Shown: piece by piece, positions 1 through 11,519 of the stretch
Layout: each line of letters opens with the position of its first letter
How positions within the stretch are numbered: the first letter of the stretch is position 1
NCBI RefSeq assembly: GCF_021155775.2
Contig: NC_060232.1
Location: forward strand, 23,381,922 to 23,445,921
DNA: 64,000 nt
Direction: 5' to 3'
Source: Neodiprion pinetum
Lineage: Eukaryota; Arthropoda; Insecta; Hymenoptera; Diprionidae
Translations under genes and position numbers: made by a program
The notes under the pieces: generated by a model
What the model saw: only the letters and a program-made list of their open reading frames with translations
Database searches by the model: none
What the model was told of the DNA's origin: nothing

Positions 1-2216
1 GAATAAGTACATGTATGTCGGTAAAATATTAAGAATCGATTTCTTTCCGGTAGAACCGGAAGTTCAAATTAAACGGGGCATGGTAATTTTTCATGTCCAT
101 CATCTCGTTGTAAGATCCTGTAAATCTTGTATTTTTCTAAGGAGCCGACCGACAGACTGACATTTTTCTAATAATGAAATTTAAGTGTTAAGAAATCGAT
201 TTCCTATGAAAACTTTTGTTTAACTCAATATTATTCCGAGTTTTACTTCCGATCAACTAATTGAGGCAAACTACAAATATCAAACATTAAAATCAAACCC
301 GTTTTTGTTATCTCAAGTATAAATTGATCGATCAATTTTGTGCTCTTTGATAATAAAAAATCTAGTTTTTCTTGGATTTTTGAAAATATCTTCATTCGAA
401 TTTACTGTAACAAGTAAATTTTTCAGATTTATACTAGATCTACATACATACTACAAATGTTACTATTTCGTATGATTGTTAAAGTGTTTGTTCATAATTT
501 CAAATAAAAATTTTGCAATCTTGTGTCCATTTCTCTCTCTTTAGTGTTTAATCTTGAGTCAAATATGTGCAGCGATAACTTTTCCGAAAAAAGTCGAAAA
601 AATGCTATCGCAATATTCATAATATTTCTGAATTTCGTGTGCTTCAATTTGTTGTTAGTACATAAACCCGGCTACAATGAAATCTAGAATTTCTGCAGAT
701 GCGATTTTTACATAGTGTCAGCATAAGCTTGGCTCGAGTTTTTAATCGATGACACACTGGCGTTGATAATCATCGAAATCAAACACCGAAGGTACAGCTT
801 CCCGGCTAATTGAGTACACGAAGTCGCGTAAGCCGAATGAAATTTCACGATGGAATGTCGTTAATTTAGATTCCAGAGAGAGGTCGTCTTGAAAAATATC
901 CGAACGAGAGAACATGCTAATCAGCGTTGGTTGGGACACAGCGTGCCGGAATGGTCAGGAATAATTTTAGACCATCCTATTATTCATACGATTTGTTACG
1001 GACCTCGCGTTTCAAAGTAGCGCACCGCCAAGGCAACATTTCCGTAAGCGTAAGAAATTGTAAGAAGCCGTAAGCGAGCAAAGAAGTCGCGCAAGAAGGC
1101 GTCGCTCGTTCTTTCCTGCACACGTGGAAGGCTCGCGTCCTCGATTATTTATCGACCGAAGCCAATCGCCCACGCGCGTTTAATCCTTCATCATTTTCTA
1201 ATCCAACGACTCGCGCAGCACGCGTTGTATACGCTGCCTGTGATTTTTCTCGGAATTGAAGTTATCACACGTAATAGATCCGAAAAATTATGAAACTAAT
1301 CAAAACATCGCTGAAAGTATGTCGAAGCAAAAACGTGACAAAACGAAGCTTAACAAGTTAATTATATGTAATTAAAACAGACCCTAAGATCCGTAAAGAA
1401 TTATTTAAACACTGAATTTTTAATGGAAAGAAAAATCCTTTTTTCAGAGTTAAAGAAATCACATTACTTTGATAGTTTTCCTTTTTTACCGAAAAGTTCA
1501 CGTGGTTCGTCCAATTTTCATGAATAATAGCTCATGTATCTTATCAACAAATGAATTGCTTACAAATCGTGCGACACAACTTTTTTTAAAAGTTTGTCAG
1601 TTAATTAAAAAAAAAAAAAAACCAGACATGCGCTATCGTTGCAATTTACAGACGATGAACCTGTGATTTAGCAAAAATTATACGTAAATTATTGTTTACC
1701 AAAAACTAACTCAGAAGGTCAATGGGGAATTTTTAGAACATGCATTATTATGGATTTTTTGGGGAATAATGATGGAGCAATGTTATTTCTCTCAATCTGA
1801 TAACATATAATGAGGTGTTCGAATGTAAGATTTAACATTTTTGAATGCCTTCTTGCATCACGGGGACTTTTTTCATTTACATGTAAATAGAATAGCTTCA
1901 GCGACACGTTGTAAATCTTTGTTGCGTTCCGTTTTTATTTCAAGCACTTTTCCGAACCGACTGTACATTCCATAGATCCTGAAAATAATAACGAGTGGCT
2001 GCTTCCTTTGATCCAGTCTTCCCTGCAGCCCATGCATCTTTATACATGAGCAACGCTTCATACATTTGCGAGACTTGAAACGAATCGCAGACCCCCTCAA
2101 GGCGCGATGCCGAAATTCGTGTGAAATTTTACAGCGGCGAAATGTAAATCGTCGAGACTTCGAGCCGACGTGAAAATTGTCCGATGTTTTCCGATATCTT
2201 TCTTGGTAGCTGCCCA
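1..2216. other. Non-coding, no gene recognised
   Basis: AT-rich unique sequence. A modest CpG-containing patch at about 1010-1240 contains reiterated CGTAAG/GTAAG words (1045-1075). A minus-strand frame of 114 codons (1873-2217) has no recognisable domain and is basic throughout; I do not call it. Confidence 0.5.
1607..1621. repeat. Poly-A run
   Basis: A-run after CAGTTAATT; no element body recognised. Confidence 0.8.
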
Positions 2217-2218
2217 AT

Positions 2219-2434
2219 GTGCCCCTCGGCTATCGCGTGCCGCGAAGTAGTTCGTGCAGCGGTGCAGCTATGGGTTGCATTCTGGAACACTTCAATTGGC
2301 GTAATTTGACAGCTAACATGTGGTTAACCGAGGGAAACGCGGCGTACATGAATACCATCGACATTCATCCCAAGGCGGTGGAGAAAAACTTTTCAACAAA
2401 AGTGAAGCAGTGTGCATTTTGCTGCGCTCTGTAA
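2219..2434 (+). pseudogene. Short frame with faint M1-aminopeptidase-like motif (very uncertain)
   Basis: A 72-codon frame beginning at GTG contains W-L-T-E-G-N-A-A-Y-M at residues 35-44, then D48…H50-P51 and F58. Zinc aminopeptidases of family M1 carry, after HExxH, a stretch of the type N-L-V-T…W-L-N-E-G-F-A-x-Y-M…D…H-P-E-W…F. The N-L-T (29-31), W-L-x-E-G and H-P elements occur in the right order. The first metal-binding His pair of HExxH is absent (only L-E-H-F-N-W is seen), and the spacing is about six residues short. No GAMEN motif was found in the same frame. It could be a relic of a decayed gene or retrocopy, or simple coincidence. Confidence 0.15.
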
Positions 2435-3108
2435 GCGTAGGTGCGTTTGAATAGCGCAATAACGAGAGGGGCTGAATAAGAATTTTTCCAGCAATATTGG
2501 AGGGGGATGGTCACCCTTTTGCCCTTGATTTTGAACCCGATTGTGAATAGCTGCTATTAATATCGATCAAAGACACCAGTTTCGTATTTACTTTACGCTT
2601 ATTGTTGATAACTTTAAAACTGGTCTACAATTGTTCATTATCTGAGACAGAAAACCGTTTATTTTCAAATTAGACACACTTGTAATTGTTGTATATGGTA
2701 AAAAGTTTCGAATCTCACCACGATATTTTGTTTTTTTAATACGTTCTTCGAAAATATTATTTAGTAGAAGTTGAATGTTACTTTAAGCCAAATGTGTAGA
2801 AAGTCGAGCAGCTATCGAACATTTATCAAATCTGAAAGTCGTATAATCGTCGGTTATTATCGAACCTTTCCGTGTCGATTGAATCGGCTATTCAAAGTAA
2901 ACTTAAAAACCAACCCGTAACAGGGTTTTACAAAAAAGGAAGACAAGTCGATTTCAAACTGTCGATGGTTGCTCTTTCCTTAGATCCTTCAAGATATTGC
3001 TTTCAATCAGTGCCAATTGGCACTTGAACCCCGTCACCACCTGTCGCTATCAATTTTTCGGCGTCGTCGACCGGAAGGACGAGGCGAAAGTGTAATAACG
3101 GGAGAGAC

Positions 3109-3149
<41 letters not shown>

Positions 3150-5649
3150 GAAAAATTGAGAGAAGGAGAAGATGAGGTCTGAGGTGCTTTAGCAATCTCG
3201 AGATTCAAACGCGGAAGAGTAGTTTCCAGCCTCACGTATTCGCGATGTTTTCACGCTCTAAACTCGACTCGAGTCTCGAGGCCAGCAGCCCTCCTTTAGG
3301 GTGTCTCATTTTTATTCATTCCGTTCTCCTTTTATTACCATTTTACTACCTAATCTTGAAGCGCCGAGGAAACGCTCGAAATTAGGTGCTGACTACACGA
3401 TCGCCCGTGCCGAAGAAGCTCCTGCCAAGCTCTCGGCATTGCCACTTCGTAAAACAGACGCCAGGTTCTGTAGAATGGAACTCGAGTCCAAGATCATGAT
3501 TCTTTTACAACCCAGTCAATTATTCAGAAGCCGATTAGAGTCGCTTGCGAGTCGTTTCGACGCTGCGAAATTAATGAAATTAGAACAACCGTTGCAGGAG
3601 TTTCGAGTCCTCTCGAGGATATTTTAGAACGCAAAAGCGATAGTCGCGAAAAGCTCTGCACGTGTCGCGGAAACAGGCGAGGAGTACAATTACGATCAAT
3701 TTTCGAGATTGGTCATGGACCGTTGTCCTCGTAGTCAATAGTAATTGATTAGTAGTGGCCTACTGGTTTGTTAACGGTCCGACTGTAATTTTCTTCCGAC
3801 CGCTGACAAAGAGCTCTTGATTAGCTTTACAGGAGCAGCGTGAATAAAATGGGTTCTAATGAGTATGATTAGCGCCCATAACTGGGTGTATCGATGATAC
3901 ACGCACGTGTATAATCGCCGCGCTACCACGAATGTCCGACTAATGTAAGGGTGGCCCCGTTATATGGGGACGAAATACGGGAATAGGGATTATTAAATTC
4001 AAATTCAATCGTAATTGCAACTGCAGGTTCCACTTACTCACTCTGCTTCTCACTCGCTCGTTCATCAACGGAGATCACAGGCCAGTAGAAATGAATTTGG
4101 AAATCTCTGTCAGCTCTCTGAGTGGATATGATGATAACGTACGTACGAACGAAAATGATCCACTGGCTGATTGATTTTACATTTTGGCATCACGATCGTG
4201 AATTGAGTCACCATCGATTCCGCAAAATCATTCGGAATTGCATCAGAGACACGTTAATGACTCCATTGCAGTATCGAAACTTGTCCGCGGGGCGGAACGC
4301 GCGCCGAAATTGTGATTTAGGTATCCTCTACAAGTCCGGTTCCGGTTGTAAGAGGGGATTTTCGGAGGACAAGGGCGATGACTTATCCACTAATCCAGTT
4401 CCGCTTCCTCACCTGGGTCCCTCGTGTTTGCGTAGGATTCCTGACCCCGAATTGCTCTTGGACCTGACCATACCCCCATACCCGAACTCTTAATGTGGCA
4501 TGAAGTGTGTGCCTAAACCATTTGGCTGAACATCGGTCACTGTTGCAGGGGATGTCGGGACGTTAGTGCGAGATGAATTGTAAATGATTATCATGATTGT
4601 TATTGTCGTTACGACCTTATAACCGTTAACCGGATGAAGGAACGCATTGCAGAAACGAAGGAACCGTCAATTTCGCGAGGGTTTTCAGTGGACCTAAAAA
4701 AAGCCATATTTGTATCTTCAGATATCGTAAGGAAAATATCGAATGCAGAATAACCTCGAGAATATCGTTAACCGATTGGAGTAAGATTTTTTGCGATCTT
4801 CTTGACGTATTTGGTATTTGTGTTCGTGCCGGGTTCTTTATCAATGGTTCGAATATAAAAGCAATCCATGCAGCAGCAACTGGTTTAATAGCCCGTATCG
4901 ATAAGACGTTTACGTTCTGAATCGGGGCTCTCTATAAATCTTACGATTTGTAGTGGCTACAGCACTAAAGCGCAGTTAATAACGCGGAAATCCTCATATA
5001 ATCTTCGCTTACCTCAGTTGCGATTTATCGTTTCACTCCTTCTCGAGACGTGTTATTTAAAAAACAAGCCTCGCGCCTCACTCACCGAATGGCAAATCAA
5101 TATGTCGGGTTTAAAATCGAAGGGTTCTTCTACCGGGTTGACCGAGACCCTACCACTTATACATAATTCTGAAAAGTTGTGTACCAAGAAAAATTGTCCA
5201 TACTAGTGGTTACTAAACAGTCCACGATGTTCATTTTTATCGTAACCGAAAATTGTAGTTCCCAGCACGAAATGAAAGTAAATTTGTATTGCTATTCTTT
5301 ATTACTATTGTTATCTCTGATACATTTTCTTGAAACTATTGCGATGATTTGATGTTGGTACAATGATAAATTGATTTCAGGGCCTTATTTGACTCAACGA
5401 ACATATTTAAGGTTAAAATAACCAGACAGTGAACCGATGACAACTGTAGTCAAACTATACCTCTAATTATTTGTGTCGCATTTTCCTTGCTTTCGAGTAA
5501 AACTTAAACCATTGTAGAAACGACGTCCATTTCACTAGCACATTTTTGTAGATTTCATCCTTTTCACTCAATTTTTGAACATCATTTTCGGGTATACCGC
5601 GTACAAACATTAAACCGCTTTGTTTTTTTTTCACCTACTGGAATAGAGA
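2435..5649. other. Non-coding, no gene recognised
   Basis: Unique sequence with the (AG)17 tract and a perfect palindrome AGTGCCAATTGGCACT at 3009-3024. Plus-strand frames at 3301-3627 and 4122-4493 lack any motif or splice context. A minus-strand donor-like GAG|GTAAGC occurs at about 5005-5015. Confidence 0.5.
3113..3146. repeat. (AG)17 microsatellite
   Basis: An uninterrupted dinucleotide tract, preceded by GGAGAGACAAAA. The Ser/Leu-repeat frame on the minus strand across it is an artefact of the repeat. Confidence 0.95.
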
Positions 5650-5945
5650 AACCGCGCGCAATTTCACACGTGGTTGCGTCCGCGAACCGGTGTATGCAGC
5701 TCTTTTGCTCGTTTGACAAAGGTAAAATTGTCCCGTTTCACAATGGGTAGTATAACAAATCGCGTACAAAGTTCGACGGGTGGTTTTGTACCGGTGGGAC
5801 ATGGGGCATCCACCCCGCGGAGCATAGTTATAATTAAATTTAACACCGAGGCGTCGCGTCGGGACGCCCGACCGACACGCGAGACAGGCCCACAACGAAC
5901 GCAGGTGGGCGTCGCGACGCCGAACCGCTCCGCTCCACACAACGA
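5650..5945. other. CpG-rich patch with nested palindromes
   Basis: GC-rich against AT-rich flanks. A perfect palindrome GGCGTCGCGACGCC lies at 5908-5921. Its half-site GGCGTCGCG recurs at 5850-5858, so the two can pair across about 55 bp. GTACAAA…TTTGTAC pairs at about 5764-5790. Long open frames occur on both strands here because stops are rare in GC-rich DNA; none is recognisable. It may be a regulatory island or an old insertion. Confidence 0.3.
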
Positions 5946-6803
5946 TTCCTGCGATCCTCATATTAATTGTTGTTTCAAACAATTCTCATCGTTATTTCGC
6001 ACCCTGTTATTTCTAGTAGTTGCCGGTTTTGTTCTACACCGATACGACACTGCACCTCAAATTTGATATTTTTTTGAATTTTCCGTGCGTTTATAATGTG
6101 TCGATTTCGCACATCGACATGTATAAATTTTCAAAAACTCCGATTTATTGAAATTTTTTTTCGCGATACAATAATTTTGTGTGCCGAGTAGTAAAAGATT
6201 GTTCACGTTACAATTTTCACCCTCAAATTATAATCTCTTGGTTCGGATGACTGGAAGTGCGATAAGAATTCTAAAAAACGAAGAAAGTTAACGTTCGTTT
6301 GAATTATTTCCAACGACGCGTGGAAGGGAATTACAGAGTAAATTCCTGTCAATTACACAGTCCACCGTGGTAATCGAGATCACGATTAGAGCAACTCGAG
6401 CATAGTGTGGAAAGAAATGCACCCATTGACATGCATATAAAAACTATGTTTACGAGAGATAAAATCTTGTTCGAATTCCCTTACAGCTATAGTGAGAAAC
6501 CATACTTTCAGATTCGTAAGCGCAGTATATCTTTGTACCTTTGAACCTGCACGGGACGGAGAATTCGAAAGAGGAAAACCGTCGGCGAGAAATAAGATTT
6601 GTGAATCTGATCGGATGATCAAACTCGTATTTAGACTTCGTTAACGAGGTCTTGTCGCGGTCAAGATAACCAGAGGATTAATTAAAATCACTCTGACGAA
6701 ATAGCCTGGAATTTTGTAAAACCGAGATCAGGATGGTATTTAAATATTTCTAAAGAATTCCGTACACTTTTTATACACACGTGTAGATATGTGTGTAGCG
6801 TTG

Positions 6804-6820
6804 CACACACACACACACAC
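6804..6820. repeat. (CA)n microsatellite
   Basis: Pure CA tract, continuing imperfectly as TCGCGCACACA to about 6831; upstream GTGTGTAG words at 6790-6797 can pair with it. Confidence 0.9.
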
Positions 6821-7196
6821 TCGCGCACACAAATTACAAAAAGGCGCGTCGTAATCTGGACGATGAAAATGAAAGAATGAAAAAACGACTAGAGAGAAAG
6901 AGAGAGGCAGATAAAAATGGTCACCCAATGGTCAGTTTATCGCTGGACATAATATTTTATTCAGGGCGGAGTCCGATTTGCATACGAAGTGGAACCGGGG
7001 CTGGAGGAGGATGGCTTGCATCTGCCGGAGATATAAACCCAGCGATACCGACACAAAGAGCAGTCCGTTCTGTTACCGTTGCAATCTTAATTCGGACTAC
7101 CTTAACGTCAGATTTGAACATATGGTACTACGCATAAAATTGCGCTTACGCATGCGTACTACGTCCATGCTTGTTACTTACAGAGGATATTGCATG

Positions 7197-7217
7197 ACAC
7201 ACACACACACACACACA
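7197..7217. repeat. (AC)n microsatellite
   Basis: Ten AC units following TGCATG. Confidence 0.9.
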
Positions 7218-7969
7218 GATTCCGGCTAACGTAGTTATTACAAGGCTGCTGGCCGAAATTCTGCACTGCGGCTTAAATCACGGGGATTTGTGGGTATTAT
7301 ATCGATCCTAGACGCAGTCAACTGTATACTTAGTTCTAGCATAATAAGAAAGTAAGGTTAATGAAAAAAGAACGAATAGCTAAAACACGACTCGGTAAAA
7401 TCGCGATACAAATTGACTCTTCGATCGATATGAGCTTTTACGCGCGAGTTAACAGGTCTTACACACGCCAAGCTGGCTCCGGACTATTTTTTAAAACCAC
7501 CATCAAACACAAGTTCGCCCAGTTCTGGTTATCGCAATTTTTGACACATAGCCGATAAGAATTCTTTTGAAATACTGCTTCGCACTTGACCACTTTTTAT
7601 TTTATTTAAAGGTATGCAGTGAAGGAATACAAAGACAACTATGTTATTCATTTGAAAATGTTTTCAGATTCTCGCTAGAGTACTGATAAATTTTCGTCGG
7701 AATCAAATGAATTCATTACCCACTGTTAAACGGCTTTAATTACACTCTTTTATTACTCTGCGATAAGTGCGTAGCTATAATAAATGGGTATAAATGGGCA
7801 ATAAATCAATTATCATATTAACGAGTGTTAATTCGAGATCGTTGATTAATTTTTTATACCGTCGCAGCAAAGAGACGCAATCCAGCCGTTTGTTTTGCAG
7901 TTCAGGCGAATCAAAGAGGCTGGAAGGTATTACTAGAGTGTTCGATGAAAAAGGAATAAAAGTGTGCAT

Positions 7970-7986
7970 AAAAAAAAAAAAAAAAA
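7970..7986. repeat. Poly-A run (17)
   Basis: A-run after AGTGTGCAT, with an AATAAA at 7955-7960 just upstream. This layout would suit a processed insertion, but no parent sequence was recognised. Confidence 0.85.
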
Positions 7987-9231
7987 CAATCAGGAATCTC
8001 TTATCAATTCCATTCCCTTTCTTTTATTCTCGAAACAATCCTCTTACGAGTTAACGCCTGTATCAAATCAATGAAACGGTTTGAAAGAAAATCTCCGAGG
8101 AATTATCAGCCGAGCTGATGTATACGTATAGAGGTACATAGCCGGGTAGAAAGTAGAAGAAGGGAAAGGACGAGCACGAGTAAAAGAAGTAGAGAAGCAG
8201 GGAAAGAACTTGGCGCAAAGGTAAGCCGAGAGAATCGTTAACTTATTATTGGAAATAGCTCGTGCTTTCTTCGTATACAGGATGGATATAGAAAATTGCT
8301 AGAAAATGAATAGTCGGACCAATATAGCGTCTGCCAATGATTGGCCCCCGCCTCTTAACCCCTCCAAGGATCTCTCCAAGGATCGCGGCCACCTGATTTC
8401 CCACGGTAGATTTTCTCGATTATTTCAATCTGCGGGAAGAGACGAAGATGAAACCCCGGCTACACCCAACGCCTCGAGGTAATTCATTTGAATCGAATGA
8501 GATAGTAAAAGAAGTAAGAAATTCATCCTTCCCAATTCACTGTTCGATCTATTATTCGTTTGATAAATTGTTCGTTGTACAGTTATTTCATTCTCCTCGT
8601 GTCATCGGCAATGAGAAAACACCCCCTTACGCTTAAGAATTGCAATAAAGTTCATAAACTTCTACGCTTTGCGGTGAAGCATCGGGTCGTAAATCATGGT
8701 CGAAACGAGGGTTCGGAAAATGTTCGAGAGACTGGCGGACAGAGTAACGTCGTCAGCGACATTATGCAAAGCCAACAGTGGTATCAATTTTTATTTAAAG
8801 ACCCCGGAATACTGGCGTATACATCAATACGGGGTGAGGGGTGTTTTTTCGTTTCAAAAGAGACACTATTCCTCTCCAGTCGGCCCGGAGGTTATACCTG
8901 CGTATAAAATAAAGTTCATAATGTTTTCAGAAAGCGTTTAGACGTCGTAAATTATACTTTATGACCGGACGTCTCTTGGAATTTTCTGTCGCCCGATGAG
9001 CACTGACATTTATCGCGTACGTAGCCTGTTTTCTTTCCGAGTTGAAAACCTATAGGCGTCCACTGTGTTATACCTACTCTTCACAGCCGAGGATATAGTG
9101 GGTATTATATCTACGTTCTTTATAATATTGCCTCCGAGTGAGGAACGGATAATAAATATTTTATTATTCATGGAATTCACTTGGAATACTTTATTGCATC
9201 CTAAGACAGTTCGCTTAGCGTTACCCCCTGC

Positions 9232-9291
9232 CCTCTCTCTCTCTCTCACTCTCTCTCTCTCTCTCTTTCTTTCTCTTTCTCTTTCACTCTC
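9232..9291. repeat. (CT)n / TTTC compound microsatellite
   Basis: Two CT blocks separated by one A, then TTTCTTTCTCTTTCTC. Overlapping Ser/Leu-rich frames are artefacts of the repeat. Confidence 0.9.
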
Positions 9292-10995
9292 GTTTCTCGA
9301 TAGTCCAGCTATATCGATTACTTCTGGTATATACTTACCGTAGACTCACTGCAGCATCTCTATGAATGCCTGTGGTGTTATCGACTCACCATTCAACGAA
9401 TCGGCATGGCTTATGGGTAGTTATAGCGTGATTAACTTCTCCCGCAGCTGCATTAGTACAATGTGAAGAAAATTTTGTCTTTTTACTTTCCTCCCACCAG
9501 GCGTCAAGCCGCGGTATTTACACAACCTTCTGTAATCGAAGTGCTCATAACTTTGTGCTAAATACGTACAATAATCCATAAAATTTTTCGCTACCCTTGT
9601 CAATATGTACATTTGATTTCCGGGAAAAACATCGATTATCCCCAAAATCGACTCTGTAGCTAATTAACCTTTCTGTCTGTTTTTGGTAAATACAACGAAA
9701 CAGAATTGATAGAATTATTGTTCAATTTGACAGCTCGATCGATCTCTCATTTCACCGTGACTTTGTTCATGGCTAAATCATTATCAGCGTCCGTATACCT
9801 ATAAATCAGCAGAGATTGATACCTTTTGGCAATACCTGCCGGTAAAAAAAGGAAATAAAAAAAAAAAACGAAATAAAAATTACGCCTCTTAAATCATACA
9901 ACCACGTTATAGTTCGTGGAGAATGTTGATTAAAGGTCCAATCGATAATAGTATCGCATAATGACTCTCGCTATGGATCGGATATCGGTTCGGCGATGTA
10001 ACGATGCCGCTACGGTGCTTACTGGTCATATCGTTCAACGAGCAGTTCCTATTAATCTGAAGCTTCCGTACGGCATTAATGACCGGCGGAGTAATCCTGT
10101 TTCGTTATCGGATCGAGTGAATTCGCTATCAAGTGTCAGGTTACGGCGAGATATTCGTCAATGCCATTCCACGAATTGAAGATGAAACCTGACAAACCGC
10201 ACGTGTCCGTAACGAGATAAATTGATGGTACTTGGCAACGACATCAAAAACACTAAGAGTATACAAAACACTGCCGTCTTTGTGTTGCAGGCAAACGAAA
10301 AGAATTGTCACGGTTTTTTATTTCTTATTTCTAAAAATGACGGCCCATTTTTTCGTTTTTCCTTATTTTTTGCAGGCTTCGTCTAGATAGAAAAGTGGAA
10401 ACAAAATAAAGCCAGGAAATCAAGAGCAGAACGTGTGACGCTTTCAATACACAAAGCGCGGTTATTGGACCTGATTCGATTCTTCTCAAAATTATTGGCG
10501 AAACTCTGAATGGTTCTGAAATTTTAGCCTATTCGCTGAATTCCCTGAATTTGACAGACTCGTCTAGTCTAGCACGTTCGCCTCTGTTTAAGCCTCTATA
10601 CGTGCCACGCATTGTTTGCTGGTGAGTTATTCTTGTGCGTGATGAGATTACCGCCTCGCCTGCAATGCAAAGTTTGCTCTTGTTGCTTTTCAGGCAAATA
10701 AGATATAGTTATAATAGTACACAGTGAGCTTGCTACAGATGTTGTATTATGGATAGACATAGACATTGCGCAATCTGATTCCGCGGTATATTTGATGTAG
10801 TAGATTAATGCTCGTTATTCTAATAGTTATCACACAAAACTCTGGAATGGACTCTATGTGGGGTCAACTCTCTCCAGAACTCCTGTTATCAGCGAAATAA
10901 GAGCTATTGACGAGTGCAAATTGCACCTATTTTATTTGGGTGTACGTAAAACAGAAAAATCTTCTTCCCTGTTAAGGATACCGTAAAAATACTTA

Positions 10996-11334
10996 TTGCT
11001 AAGACTGTCTTTGAGATTCCGCCAATGTATAGCGCAAAATCGGTTATTGAAAGCGTGTGCTTGTAGGATTATTGTTGATGATCATATTTTCAAAACTGAG
11101 AACAACTTGTACTGTTATAAATGTAGTAAATCCGATGAGTTTGTGCAGATGTTGATACAGTGTAAAACTTTCAAAGAAAAAAGAGATAACTTAAAACAAT
11201 TGTCTGTAGAAGGCAAATTGGATCTGTTTAAAATTCTAGAAAACCTTGATCGAAGTACCATCAATAAAATCATAGCGTTAATAAAACATCTTGTATATAT
11301 ATACCAAACTAAATTAGGATATAGTACGAATTAA
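10996..11334 (+). pseudogene. Decayed C-terminal tail of a non-LTR retrotransposon reverse transcriptase
   Basis: An open frame of 112 codons carries C40-x2-C43-x7-Q51-x4-C56 followed by a charged K-x-F-K-E-K-R segment. LINE polymerases typically end in a C-x2-C…H-x4-C knuckle followed by F/Y-x2-x-R, then a helical tail. Here the spacing is kept but the His is Gln, and the rest of the tail (about residues 75-108) is the expected Leu/Ile/Lys-rich helix. There is no upstream reverse transcriptase domain: the frame closes at a TAA at 10984, and the preceding 150 bp hold only short frames, the usual result of 5' truncation. The retained Cys spacing supports the call; clade (R1/Jockey/I-like) cannot be decided. 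Confidence 0.45.
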
Positions 11335-11339
11335 AGAAT

Positions 11340-11519
11340 ATGATTGAACCAGGTTCATTTGCATATAATAGGATTGTATCATCTACATCCCAACATCCTA
11401 GAGACCGTACAGAAAATCAAAGAATGCCGGAATCTATGTTATTTTGTCTACAAAGTAGATCTTTATCCAAGCAACGTCTGTGTGCAATCAAAGAGCAACT
11501 GTTAAAATTATACAAATGA
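11340..11519 (+). other. Short open frame directly after the LINE-like tail
   Basis: An ATG six bases after the preceding stop opens 59 codons in a different frame, ending in TGA at 11517-11519. Its composition is protein-like (Ser/Arg/Gln-rich, ending …E-Q-L-L-K-L-Y-K). It may be a frameshifted continuation of the element or a chance frame. AATAAA occurs about 80 bp downstream (near 11598-11603). No family recognised. Confidence 0.15.

Larger units (their letters stand above)
5946..10980. other. Non-coding with microsatellites
   Basis: Contains two CA tracts, a CT tract and a 17-A run. A purine-rich stretch at about 8146-8220 ends in GCGCAAAG|GTAAGCC and might be a non-coding exon. A strong + strand acceptor-like pyrimidine tract ends in TTTTTTGCAG at 10375, but only short frames follow. 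No gene is recognised. Confidence 0.45.

Noticed and set aside
3009..3024. Perfect 16-bp palindrome AGTGCCAATTGGCACT
   Set aside because: About one such palindrome is expected by chance in 64 kb; no context supports function.
3050..3235. Ser/Leu-repeat minus-strand frame
   Set aside because: Entirely produced by the (AG)17 microsatellite.
5635..6066. Open frames of 92-130 codons on both strands
   Set aside because: GC-rich palindromic DNA leaves several frames open at once; none has recognisable content.
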